Below are positions 9,210 to 17,686 of a DNA stretch of 64,000 nt, piece by piece. The translations under genes were made by a program, and so were the position numbers. Under the pieces are notes generated by a model, which saw nothing but the letters and a program-made list of their open reading frames with translations, was not told the origin of the DNA and did not search any database. Numbering within the stretch: position 1 is the first letter of the stretch; every line of letters starts with the position of its first letter. This DNA is from Treponema socranskii subsp. buccale (GTDB taxonomy: Bacteria; Spirochaetota; Spirochaetia; Treponematales; Treponemataceae): assembly GCF_024181585.1 (NCBI RefSeq), contig NZ_CP054258.1:1364001-1428000 (forward strand). Reading direction: 5' to 3'.

Positions 9210-10172
9210 TTGAAACGTACTGTTTTTTTGATTATATCGTGTTTAGCCTTCTTTGGACAGTCGGCATCCGCGCAAAGCCGCATACAAAACGCAGCGGTTT
9301 CGATAAAGTTTTATGATAAAACCATGTATTATCCCGATGCTGCGGATTCGAATCCCGTGTTCATTCACATAACGGTGCGCAATACGGGGACGGATACGCT
9401 TCGTTTTAAGCTCGCCGACGACAGAATGTTTTCGATCGATTTCAACGCGTACACGATCAAAAACGAACGCCTTTCGCAAACCGAAATGCTTGTCAGAAAA
9501 CGTACGACAAATCAAACGGTGTATTTCCGGGAAATTGCGCTCGAAGCGGGTGAAGAATATTCGTTCGTCGAAAACTTAAAAGAATATCTTACCGTCGCAA
9601 ATCCGTCGGTCTACTATGTCGACCTCACGTTTTATCCCGAGCTGTACCGTTTCCGCGACGAGCGCATCACATCGAATCGCCTTACGCTCGAAGTGCGCCC
9701 TTCTCCGTCGGCCGCTTCGTCTTCATCGATTCCCGTCGAAGCGGGAACCATGCGTATCCTGCAGCCGGAGATGATTCCGCCGGATCAAGTCGTAGAGCGG
9801 ACTATCGTCGCGCGGCAAAAATCGCTGTGGGATCAGTATTTTTTGTATATGGACGTCGAAGCGATGCTCGAGCGTACACCTTCTCAAAAGCGGCGTTACC
9901 GAGCGGCTTCGGCCGATGAACGGGAGCGCATGATCGGCGCGTATAAATCGGATTTGATGCAGTCGCGGATCGACGGCGACATCGTTGCCGTACCCGAGCG
10001 ATTTCAAATCGAAAAAACGGTGTATTCCAAGACGGAAGGAAGCGTGGTCGTCACCGAATGGTTTAACAACCGCACCTATTACGAAAAGAAAAGCTATACG
10101 TACCGTCTCCGCCAAAGAGAAGGCGTTTGGCAAATCTACGATTACACGGTCGTCAATCTGGGGACGGAATGA
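9210..10172 (+). CDS. Secreted protein of unknown function
   Basis: A 320-residue protein with an N-terminal signal peptide (KRTVFLIISCLAFF core, likely cleaved after the SASA around residue 21). The first half looks like an immunoglobulin-type beta fold (VFIHITVRNTGTDTLRFKL), often seen in exported treponemal proteins; the second half (from about residue 185) resembles a small alpha+beta domain ending in WQIYDYTVVNLG. I recognise no named family. It starts with TTG at 9210, supported by GGGAG 6 bases upstream. First gene of a three-gene operon; its stop overlaps the next start (ATGA). Confidence 0.7.
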   Translation: MKRTVFLIISCLAFFGQSASAQSRIQNAAVSIKFYDKTMYYPDAADSNPVFIHITVRNTGTDTLRFKLADDRMFSIDFNAYTIKNERLSQTEMLVRKRTTNQTVYFREIALEAGEEYSFVENLKEYLTVANPSVYYVDLTFYPELYRFRDERITSNRLTLEVRPSPSAASSSSIPVEAGTMRILQPEMIPPDQVVERTIVARQKSLWDQYFLYMDVEAMLERTPSQKRRYRAASADERERMIGAYKSDLMQSRIDGDIVAVPERFQIEKTVYSKTEGSVVVTEWFNNRTYYEKKSYTYRLRQREGVWQIYDYTVVNLGTE

Positions 10173-10936
10173 AAGCGATCATCATCTGCGACGACGACGA
10201 AGTTATCGGCAAAGTCGATGTCGCCCTCGCCTCTCTTTCCTACGATACGATTATCTACCGCTGGCTTTTAAAAGCGCTCGACAACATCGAAGAGATTCGG
10301 CCGGATATCGTCGTCGTGAACGCGTCGGATTATCCCCGCCATTGGAAAACATTGACACAGTTTATTAAAAGCGGCATTGCGGGAAAGATTCCCGACGTCA
10401 TCCTCTATGTGCCGAAATCGTTTTCGGAAACGGAAAAAATGAAAGCGCAAAAGCTCGGCATCAAAGGCATATTCGATTCGTGCGATGAAGACGGTATGTC
10501 GTTTTTCCGTTCCATAGTCAATTCTCCGACAGGCGCCCTTTCACCCGATTTCGAAAAAGCGGATAAAGCGCGGAGTGCGGAAACGGATGCGGTACAAAAT
10601 ACGGAAACGGCTTCGATATCGGTACCGGACGAGGGGCAGCATGCGGAAGCGGCTTCGATGTCGGAAACCGTATCGAAGGAAGCGCTTTCGGCCGGCAAAA
10701 TCGGAACGGCAGTCTTTACGCACCCGAAGACGGGAGCGTTCGTCACCGGAACGATACGCGATCTTTCCGACGGAAACGCGGAGTTTACGGCCGACATACC
10801 TTCTTTCGCTCGAGGCATTTCTCCCGGAGACAGGATCGAAGAGCTTTCACTTCGTACGGCGGGCGTACCGACGTATTGTACGGCTTCCGTTGTAAGCGCC
10901 GGAAATGAAATTATTATAAGGCCGGATAAAGCATGA
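10169..10936 (+). CDS. Pseudo-receiver / PilZ-like protein
   Basis: A 255-residue cytoplasmic protein. The N-terminal 115 residues look like a response-regulator receiver: MKAIIICDDDEVIGKV supplies the acidic pair, but the usual phospho-acceptor position after the third strand reads VVVNASDYP, with Asn in place of Asp, so it is probably not phosphorylated in the normal way. A low-complexity Ala/Glu/Ser linker follows, then from about residue 170 a small beta domain (GTIRDLSDGNAEF) of PilZ type without a clear RxxxR motif. The start overlaps the previous stop (ATGA), and its own stop overlaps the next start, so the three genes are translationally coupled. Confidence 0.6.
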   Translation: MKAIIICDDDEVIGKVDVALASLSYDTIIYRWLLKALDNIEEIRPDIVVVNASDYPRHWKTLTQFIKSGIAGKIPDVILYVPKSFSETEKMKAQKLGIKGIFDSCDEDGMSFFRSIVNSPTGALSPDFEKADKARSAETDAVQNTETASISVPDEGQHAEAASMSETVSKEALSAGKIGTAVFTHPKTGAFVTGTIRDLSDGNAEFTADIPSFARGISPGDRIEELSLRTAGVPTYCTASVVSAGNEIIIRPDKA

Positions 10937-11334
10937 AAGGAAAACAAAGGGCAAAATTTTTTTGCGAAAACTGCGGTGCGGAAGTCCCTGCGGATGCGCG
11001 CGTGTGTAAAAACTGCGGACGCTTTTTTTCTTCGGTACGCTGCCCCGCGTGCGGCGCTACAGGAAGCGCTTCGAAATTTGCCAAGGGCTGCCCCGTCTGC
11101 GGTTACGCGACGGATTCGGGCACTTTCAATATATCGGCGTATTCGGAAGAAGAAAAAGAAGAAGTTCGCCGTCGCCTTACGGGCGCCGAACAAAAAAAAA
11201 TAAAAGGAGCCTTTGCCGCATACGAGCGCAAACACGCACGAGGATCGGGCAGCGCGCTGCCGTTTTGGGTCTACGCCGTAACGCTTGCGGTTTTTTTAGG
11301 AGTTATCGCGGCGGTCGTAAAGCTCATGCGGTGA
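10933..11334 (+). CDS. Zinc-ribbon membrane protein
   Basis: A 133-residue protein with two zinc ribbons at the N-terminus (CENCGAEV...CKNCGRF and CPACGAT...CPVCGYA), a charged middle rich in Lys/Glu, and one C-terminal membrane helix (LPFWVYAVTLAVFLGVIAAV). The topology suggests the ribbons face the cytoplasm. Last gene of the coupled operon that begins at 9210. The role is unknown; such ribbon-plus-helix proteins often act as adaptors. Confidence 0.7.
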   Translation: MKGKQRAKFFCENCGAEVPADARVCKNCGRFFSSVRCPACGATGSASKFAKGCPVCGYATDSGTFNISAYSEEEKEEVRRRLTGAEQKKIKGAFAAYERKHARGSGSALPFWVYAVTLAVFLGVIAAVVKLMR

Positions 11335-11376
11335 GAGATGATACCGCTTTCGGCATCCGAGCCGTTTGCCGTTCCT

Positions 11377-11859
11377 TCAATACGTAAACGTGCCGTAAAT
11401 CGCTTTAAACGTATCCGCGTAGCGGTCGAAATCTTCGGGAGTGGAAGAAAAAGTCAATACGTACGCTTCGGTTCCTCTGATCGACACGAACTGTATCTGC
11501 TGCAAAGCGATTCCGTTGAGTTCGCCCGAAAATATCTGATAGTCGGCGCCTTCTTCGATGAGTTTGAAATTCGCGTAAAGCTTTTTCAGCACTTCCCTTC
11601 CCGATTTTAAATATGCTTTTACCGAATATTTTGACGGAAGTTTTTCTACGGTTAAATTACCGTTTTCCTGAAACGTATCGTTTTCTTCGATCGGAGAATA
11701 GAGGATAAACACGGTTGCGGAATCCGTCCGCTGTGCGAGCCAAAGCGAAGGAACCGTTATGGAATAGTTGTCGATTTTTATCTCCATGCCGCCATCGCCG
11801 AACGCCGCCGTCGCAAATGCGAAAAATAAAACCGCCGCAAAAACCGCCGCTTTTTTCAT
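11377..11859 (-). CDS. Secreted hypothetical protein
   Basis: A 160-residue exported protein: signal peptide MKKAAVFAAVLFFAFATAAFG, then a mature region beginning DGGMEIKIDNYSITVP. The pattern (KIDNYSITVPSLWLAQ and repeated Thr/Phe strands) recalls small PsbP-like/DUF1795 folds, but this is only a resemblance. The start at 11859 has GAGG 7 bases upstream; an in-frame extension upstream lacks a signal for translation. Convergent with the zinc-ribbon gene, with a 42-bp gap. Confidence 0.65.
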   Translation of the reverse strand: MKKAAVFAAVLFFAFATAAFGDGGMEIKIDNYSITVPSLWLAQRTDSATVFILYSPIEENDTFQENGNLTVEKLPSKYSVKAYLKSGREVLKKLYANFKLIEEGADYQIFSGELNGIALQQIQFVSIRGTEAYVLTFSSTPEDFDRYADTFKAIYGTFTY

Positions 11860-12029
11860 ACAAACCTCGCTGTTGTTTTTCAAAATTTGCGGCGGATTTA
11901 AGTAAAAGCGCCGCTTTCGATTTTTCGGGCCGCGCACAAGCAAAGGTATCGGATACGACAATTTTGCGGCGCGGATATCGTTATCTTATTCGAGCATATC
12001 GGTTTTGTCAATTGTACGTGTGCCGTCTT

Positions 12030-12923
12030 TTAGCCGCGCGGCGCTTTTGCAGGGTCGATCGGCATACCGTTTTGGAAAACCATAAAGGTCAAACTCGGAC
12101 TTCCCGCCGCATTTTTTCCGGCAGTGCCGACCGTATCTCCGCACACGACGTAATCGCCTTTTTTTACATGCACCGAACCGAGCCACGAATACGCGTAGAT
12201 CAATCCCGTCTTCGATTCGACGAACACGATATTTCCGTAGCCGCGGTACATTCCGGTGTACATGACGGTTCCCGCGCGGATCGATTTTACCGGTTCGTCT
12301 TTTTCAGCCGAAAGTTCGACGCCCGACACTTTACCCTTCGTGTAGATGACGGACGGATGCTTGACCGGCCATAAAAGCGAAGAGTCTCCCGTTCTGGCAC
12401 TGCTCTGAGATGAAGATGCACTCTTACCGGATGAAGCATTGTTCGGAAGATTTTTTGCGACAGCTGCGGATTTTGCGGGCACTTTTATATGCTGCCCTAC
12501 TTTGATCACGGCATCGTTTGCCATATTGTTTATCGAAAGCAGATCGTATAATTTTATATCGTATCTCCGCGCGATCGAATAGAGCGTATCGCCTTTTTGA
12601 ACGGTATAGGTTTCCGCATTTTTTGCGATTTCGGAAACGGGCGCGTTCCCCTTTTTTTCCGGTACGGCGCTCAATGCAGCCGCATTCGTTATATCGGCCG
12701 ACGGAATTGTCAATTTTTGCCCCGCTTGAAGCACATCGTTTTCCGAAAGATTGTTCGCAGTTCGAAGCTCTGCAACCGTAAGCTCGTAGCGGCGGCTTAT
12801 CGAATAAAGCGTGTCGCCTTTTTTGACGATATACGTGCTGTCCGCAAAAACGGACGCGGAAATTGCAAAGATGAGGGCGATACAGACTGCAAACGAGGGC
12901 GATTTTTTTCCGTTGACTTTCAT
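12030..12923 (-). CDS. LysM protein with an inactive LytM/M23 domain
   Basis: A 297-residue exported protein. After a signal peptide there are two LysM domains (YIVKKGDTLYSISRRYEL at about residue 31 and YTVQKGDTLYSIARRYDI at about 106), a Ser/Ala linker, and a C-terminal LytM-like domain (LWPVKHP, RAGTVMYTGMYRGYGNIV, then LTFMVFQNGMPIDP). The zinc ligands of active M23 enzymes are missing: the HxxxD region reads VELSAEKDEP, and the HLHFE box reads LTFMVF. This is the state of EnvC/NlpD proteins, which activate amidases rather than cut peptidoglycan themselves. A role in cell separation is inferred. Confidence 0.85.
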   Translation of the reverse strand: MKVNGKKSPSFAVCIALIFAISASVFADSTYIVKKGDTLYSISRRYELTVAELRTANNLSENDVLQAGQKLTIPSADITNAAALSAVPEKKGNAPVSEIAKNAETYTVQKGDTLYSIARRYDIKLYDLLSINNMANDAVIKVGQHIKVPAKSAAVAKNLPNNASSGKSASSSQSSARTGDSSLLWPVKHPSVIYTKGKVSGVELSAEKDEPVKSIRAGTVMYTGMYRGYGNIVFVESKTGLIYAYSWLGSVHVKKGDYVVCGDTVGTAGKNAAGSPSLTFMVFQNGMPIDPAKAPRG

Positions 12924-13032
12924 ACCGTTATAGTATCGGCAAAAAAAGCGAATTTAATGAGACGGACAAACGGACTGTCGAAAAAGGAACCGGCTTTTAA
13001 GAAACACCATTCGCCGCAATCGAAAGGCAGCG

Positions 13033-14256
13033 TCAAAGCGCGACCAAATCCTGAAATAATTTTCCCGCGTCGATGCCGTTTATCGTTTCGCCCGGCGCAT
13101 AGTGTGCGAGGAGACTCTTCCGTCCGTGCACCAAGTGTTCGGACGTAATGCCGTGCTTTATCGAACTGTCGGCTTCGAGAAGGGCTGCAAGATGATCGGA
13201 CAGGCGCACGAGACGGCCGTCGACGGGTTCAAAGGCGTCGACGTTAAAACGCCCGTTCAAATCTTCCCACGAAACCGCTTCGCTCTTTCCGTCCCGCCGT
13301 ATGCGGTTTACGAATTCGTCGTTCGTATAGTAGCGCAGTTCGTCGACAAAAAAATCTTCCATAAGCGGAACGAGTTCTCTGCCTGCGATTTCGTCTTCGA
13401 TGCGCTTTACGATGTCGGGCAGCGCGTCGGTCGCCTGTTTGACCGGCGAGATGATATCGCGCGTAACGGCTTCCGGCAAATCGTGAAAGAGAGCGCAGAA
13501 AAAGTTATTGACGATGCGCCGCGGGCACATTTCGATTCCGGTGCTTCGCGCGAGCAGCAGCGTCATCACCGCGACAAAATAGCTGTGACCGAGCACGTTC
13601 GTCTTCGGCACTCGCGGCGTTTGATTCCAGCGCGTTTGAAAGCGCAGCTGTTCCGTCTTTAATAAAAAATCGTAGGTCTTTTGATGCGTGAGCATCATCT
13701 GCAGTCCTTCCAAATCGAGGTATGGCCGGATCTGCGCTTGGAGTTCCGTTTCGATCTTTACAAGGCGCTCACGCTCGTTGACGACGGAGAGCATTTGCAG
13801 TTCGCGCATCGTCGAATACTTGTGCGCCGCCTGCAGCACGCGGTAGGATGCCGTAAGAGATGCGGGGATCGGAAGCGTTTCCGCTTTTTGACCGACATAG
13901 ATCGTAAAGCGGGAAAAGAGTTCTTCGTCGTTTATGAGCGGACGGTATTGCGAAAGCACCCATTCGTCGAGCCGAAGATATTCGGCGGTGTATTCTTGTT
14001 TTAACAAACGCTGCACGGGCGCTTTTATATCGCACAGGGAAATCTTTCGGAGCAGGTCGAACAGCGATGCGTAAGCCATCCATTCCCAATCGATCACCTC
14101 TCCTTTGTGCTCTTCGAATTTTCCGATGACGTAGGCGATGATCATCTTTTCGCCGGCTTTATCCATTTCAATCAAATCGAAAGGCCGGATCAAATCGTTC
14201 CAGCGTTGAATGGAAAATCCTTCGAAAATTTTGAGGGCGAGCGCTTTATTGATCAT
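13033..14256 (-). CDS. HD-domain phosphohydrolase-like protein
   Basis: A 407-residue protein with an HD domain in the second half: LGHSYFVAVMTLLLAR supplies the first His, ALFHDLPEAVTRDI the HD pair, and RLVRLSDHLAALLEA the last Asp. This layout resembles YfbR/5'-deoxynucleotidase-like HD proteins, but the long N-terminal half (residues 1-200) is not part of that family, and the substrate is unknown. The start overlaps the stop of the upstream gene by one base (TAATG), so the two are translationally coupled. Confidence 0.7.
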   Translation of the reverse strand: MINKALALKIFEGFSIQRWNDLIRPFDLIEMDKAGEKMIIAYVIGKFEEHKGEVIDWEWMAYASLFDLLRKISLCDIKAPVQRLLKQEYTAEYLRLDEWVLSQYRPLINDEELFSRFTIYVGQKAETLPIPASLTASYRVLQAAHKYSTMRELQMLSVVNERERLVKIETELQAQIRPYLDLEGLQMMLTHQKTYDFLLKTEQLRFQTRWNQTPRVPKTNVLGHSYFVAVMTLLLARSTGIEMCPRRIVNNFFCALFHDLPEAVTRDIISPVKQATDALPDIVKRIEDEIAGRELVPLMEDFFVDELRYYTNDEFVNRIRRDGKSEAVSWEDLNGRFNVDAFEPVDGRLVRLSDHLAALLEADSSIKHGITSEHLVHGRKSLLAHYAPGETINGIDAGKLFQDLVAL

Positions 14257-15059
14257 TATGAACTTGAACCCGCTTTTTGATCGGCTTCCATTTTATCTTT
14301 CCAAATGACGGCCTTTTTTTTGATATCTTCGGCATTTGTCTTATCGCCGATCGCGAGGCAGAGTTTGTGGCGCGCAAGCAGAAATTTGATCGCGTTACGC
14401 ATATCGTCGATGCGCCTCGTCGAAAGCTCGTATTTATCGCGGTAGCCGTTTGCCGAAGCGTCGAGCAATTTTTGCAGTTTGCGTATGTAAAGAACCGTCG
14501 TTTCGTAATCGGCAGAGCTCGGTTCAAAATAATCGCGCGCGCCCTTTTTCATGTCGATGAGATTTTTTGCAACGGCGGTAAAGCGCCCTTCTAGTTCGAC
14601 GAACGACCACTTCCATTTACTGTTTTCGCCGAACGCGTCTTTTAAAAGACGTATGGCGAGTCCGAGCTTTCTCATGAGCATATAACGTTTTGCAATCGGC
14701 GTATTCGCGATGTTTTCCCATTTGGGCGAAAGCTCGGAGTACGGCACGTCGATAAAATTCGTTACGATATCTTCGAGGTAGATAATCGCACGGTAGAGCG
14801 TTTTGCGTGCTTCGTTAAGCGCATCGTTGTTTTTGACTTCGAGTATTTTCAGCGATAAACTGTTTTCCGCCATGTAGAGGCTCGAAACGAAAACCATGTC
14901 TTCGGCAAGCTGCAGTTTTTTATACGCTTCGCCCGCATGTTCGCTTTTCATGAGCTCGATGAGCGCCTTTTCTTTTGCGAGCAGATCGTCGATTTGTTTT
15001 TGATAGGGCTTAATCGCTTCGGCAAGCTGCCCCCGCGTCGTTTCCGATATCTTTGCCAT
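14256..15059 (-). CDS. Conserved helical protein of unknown function
   Basis: A 267-residue, highly charged, mostly alpha-helical cytoplasmic protein (MAKISETTRGQLAEAIKPYQ start). No enzyme motif seen and no signal peptide. I do not recognise a family with a known function. Coupled by TAATG to the HD protein downstream, and 14 bases after recN upstream, so it probably shares a transcript with both. Confidence 0.6.
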   Translation of the reverse strand: MAKISETTRGQLAEAIKPYQKQIDDLLAKEKALIELMKSEHAGEAYKKLQLAEDMVFVSSLYMAENSLSLKILEVKNNDALNEARKTLYRAIIYLEDIVTNFIDVPYSELSPKWENIANTPIAKRYMLMRKLGLAIRLLKDAFGENSKWKWSFVELEGRFTAVAKNLIDMKKGARDYFEPSSADYETTVLYIRKLQKLLDASANGYRDKYELSTRRIDDMRNAIKFLLARHKLCLAIGDKTNAEDIKKKAVIWKDKMEADQKAGSSS

Positions 15060-15073
15060 ACCCGTCCCCCGAT

Positions 15074-16840
15074 TTATTTGCTGCCGAACCGTTCGAGCAT
15101 CGACCGCGCGTGCTCAAGCGATTCGCTCGAATTTTCTCCGGAAAGCATACGCGCGATCTCTTTTACGCGCTCCTCTCCCCGAACGCTCCTGCATTTCGAC
15201 GACGTTTTTCCGTCCGATACGTTTTTTTCTATCTTTATCTGATTATCGGCATAAACGGCGATACTTGCAAGATGCGTTATGCACAATATCTGCCGGTTTT
15301 TCGCGAGGTTTTTGAGATGGCTTCCGACCGATACCGCAACTTCTCCTCCGATGCCCGTATCGATTTCATCGAAGACGAGAGTTTCGACGGGATCGGTTTC
15401 GGCGAAGATCGTTTTAAGCGCAAGCATGACGCGGGAAAGCTCGCCTCCCGAAGCGATTTGAGCGAGCGGTAAAAGAGGAGAGCCGGGGTTCGCGCTTATC
15501 AAAAATTCGACGTTGTCCATGCCGTAGGGGCCGCATTTTTGTACCGCACCGGTCCCGGGCTTTTCTTCGACGCGCACCGAAAAGCGCGTACCTTTCATAC
15601 CGAGCTTTGCAAGCACCGATTCGACTTCTTTCGACATCGCTTCACCCGCCGCTTTTCGTTTTTCCGAAAGCGCTTTTGCGGCCGTATAGACGCGCCGCTC
15701 GGCCTCCAACGCTTCTTTTTCAAGGGAAGCTTTATCGGTTTTTCCCGCACCGAGCCGTTCGAGGTTTTCTTCGGCTTCGGCCGCATACTGCAAAACTTCG
15801 GAAAGAGGAGCGGACGGGGACGACGCGTATTTTTTCTTTAAATTATAGATGAGGGAAAGGCGCTCCTGTACTTCGGTAAAGCGCGCGGGATCGAAGACGA
15901 GCTTATCTTTATACGCGGAAAATTCTTCGGCAATATCGGACACTTCGTAAAACGCCGATTCCACGCGCGAATCCAAATCGGAAAGCGTTTTATCCATTTC
16001 GAGCGCATGAGAGGCATCGCGCCGCACTTGTTTTAAAATCGACACGGCGGAAGTTTCGTTGTCGGAAAGCATGTTCGTAATCGCATCGATGTCGGAGGCG
16101 AGCTTTTCGTAGGACGAAAGCCTCCCCTCCTCTTCTGAAAGCCGGACATCTTCATCGGCTTTGAGCTTCGCTTCGTTTATTTCTTTTAGAGCGAACGAAT
16201 ACATTTCGATTTTCCGTTCCCGCTCTTCGCTCGATGCGTTGAGTTCGTCGAGAAGTTTCCGCTTTTCGACGAGTTCGGCGTACAGTGCGGTAAAACGGCG
16301 CACGTCTTCGGTGATGCCCGCTCTCGCATCGAGGAAAACGCGGTGCTGCACAACGCGCATGAGCGACTGGTGATCGTGCTGTCCGTGAATGTCGACGAGA
16401 AGTGCCGAAAACGAGGCCAAGTCGGCTCTCGTGACGGGCGTACTTTGGATCCACGCCGACGATTTTCCGGAGTCTCGAAGCGTGCGGCGCACGAGTACGC
16501 GTCCGTCGTCGCTTTCGATGCCGTGCTGCAAAAGCCATGCTTCAGCCGTCGCATCTTCTTCTTCACCGGCGAGTGAAGTCTGCAAAACTTTCGGCACATC
16601 GTTTTTAGCGCGTCCGTTTTTTCCGTCGCCGAGCAAAAAAGTTCCCGACACCGACGCTTCGTGAGAGGGGCTTCGGATCATCTGAGCGTCCGATTTTCCG
16701 CCGAGCAAAAACGACAGCGCGCCGATGAGAATCGATTTACCTGCGCCGGTTTCTCCCGAAAGCACGGTAAAGCCGCGCGGAAATTCTATCGAAACCGAAT
16801 CGATGAGCGCGAAATCTTTAATCGTCAGGTCTTCGAGCAT
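15074..16840 (-). CDS. recN: DNA repair protein RecN
   Basis: SMC-like ATPase of double-strand break repair, 588 residues, near the family length (550-560). N-terminal FPRGFTVLSGETGAGKSI carries the Walker A; VDIHGQHDHQSLM is the RecN-typical segment; long coiled coils span about 180-420; the C-terminal ATPase half has the signature SGGELSRVMLALK and Walker B ETLVFDEIDTGIGG. The start overlaps the 3' end of the upstream nadK by 23 bases, a common arrangement for this pair. Confidence 0.95.
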   Translation of the reverse strand: MLEDLTIKDFALIDSVSIEFPRGFTVLSGETGAGKSILIGALSFLLGGKSDAQMIRSPSHEASVSGTFLLGDGKNGRAKNDVPKVLQTSLAGEEEDATAEAWLLQHGIESDDGRVLVRRTLRDSGKSSAWIQSTPVTRADLASFSALLVDIHGQHDHQSLMRVVQHRVFLDARAGITEDVRRFTALYAELVEKRKLLDELNASSEERERKIEMYSFALKEINEAKLKADEDVRLSEEEGRLSSYEKLASDIDAITNMLSDNETSAVSILKQVRRDASHALEMDKTLSDLDSRVESAFYEVSDIAEEFSAYKDKLVFDPARFTEVQERLSLIYNLKKKYASSPSAPLSEVLQYAAEAEENLERLGAGKTDKASLEKEALEAERRVYTAAKALSEKRKAAGEAMSKEVESVLAKLGMKGTRFSVRVEEKPGTGAVQKCGPYGMDNVEFLISANPGSPLLPLAQIASGGELSRVMLALKTIFAETDPVETLVFDEIDTGIGGEVAVSVGSHLKNLAKNRQILCITHLASIAVYADNQIKIEKNVSDGKTSSKCRSVRGEERVKEIARMLSGENSSESLEHARSMLERFGSK

Positions 16841-17675
16841 GCGGCCCTCCCGACCAATTCAATTTTGAACGAAGCGCGCTGCAAAACTTTTCCGTCGTGC
16901 AGCCCGCAAGCTTTACTTTGTGCGCGGCTTTCCGTACGGTGATGACGCTTTCAGCTTTCAGCGCAAAAGGCGTCTGTCCGTCTACGGTGATAAGCGCCGC
17001 CTCTTTCCGCACCGAAAGGAGCTTTATGCACACTTCTTCGCGCGGATCGAGCACAATGGGACGCGACGAAAGCGAAAAGGCATTTATCGGAGTGAGAATA
17101 ATCGCATCGAGTTCAGGATCGACGATCGGTCCGCCTGCAGACGCCGAATACGCGGTCGAACCGGTAGCCGTACTGACGATGATGCCGTCCGTTTTAAAAA
17201 CGCCGAGCGGCACGCCGTCGTAGGATACTTCGAGTGAAACGGTTTTTGCAGCCGTGTCCGCGCTGACGACGACATCGTTTAAGGCGACGGCGGAAAAATT
17301 TCTGCCTAAACCGCGCGAAAACGAAACTTCGAGCATGCTTCGCTCGCCGATAAAGAGCGCACCCGATAAAAAAAGTTCGAGCTTTTCTTTCCATTCGTTT
17401 TTTTCGATACTCGCGATAAAACCGAATTCGCCCAAATTGACCGGAAATACGGGAATGCCGAGAGATGCGCAGCCGCGGGCGGCAAAGAGCACCGTTCCGT
17501 CGCCGCCGAGCGTTACCGCAAAATCCGAACCGGAAAACGGATTGGCATCGCTGAAACCGTCAAAGCGATAAAACGACGAGGCGATATGTTTTTCTTCCAA
17601 AAAACGCTTGATTTCGTTTCCGAGCGACTGCGATTCGGGTTTCGACGTGTTGACGACGATACGGCACTTTTCCAT
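16818..17675 (-). CDS. nadK: NAD kinase
   Basis: Cytoplasmic ATP-NAD kinase that makes NADP, 285 residues. The catalytic GGDGTVLFAAR motif, NLGEFGFIA, the TDGIIVSTATGSTAYSASAG segment, and ITVDGQTPF are all present and in order. I start at 17675 (MEKCRIVVNTSK), which has GGGAG a few bases upstream; a longer in-frame start at 17798 would run into the neighbouring gene and adds an Arg/Ala-rich shadow sequence. Overlaps recN by 23 bases. Confidence 0.93.
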   Translation of the reverse strand: MEKCRIVVNTSKPESQSLGNEIKRFLEEKHIASSFYRFDGFSDANPFSGSDFAVTLGGDGTVLFAARGCASLGIPVFPVNLGEFGFIASIEKNEWKEKLELFLSGALFIGERSMLEVSFSRGLGRNFSAVALNDVVVSADTAAKTVSLEVSYDGVPLGVFKTDGIIVSTATGSTAYSASAGGPIVDPELDAIILTPINAFSLSSRPIVLDPREEVCIKLLSVRKEAALITVDGQTPFALKAESVITVRKAAHKVKLAGCTTEKFCSALRSKLNWSGGPHARRPDD

Positions 17676-17686
17676 ACGGCTCCCGC

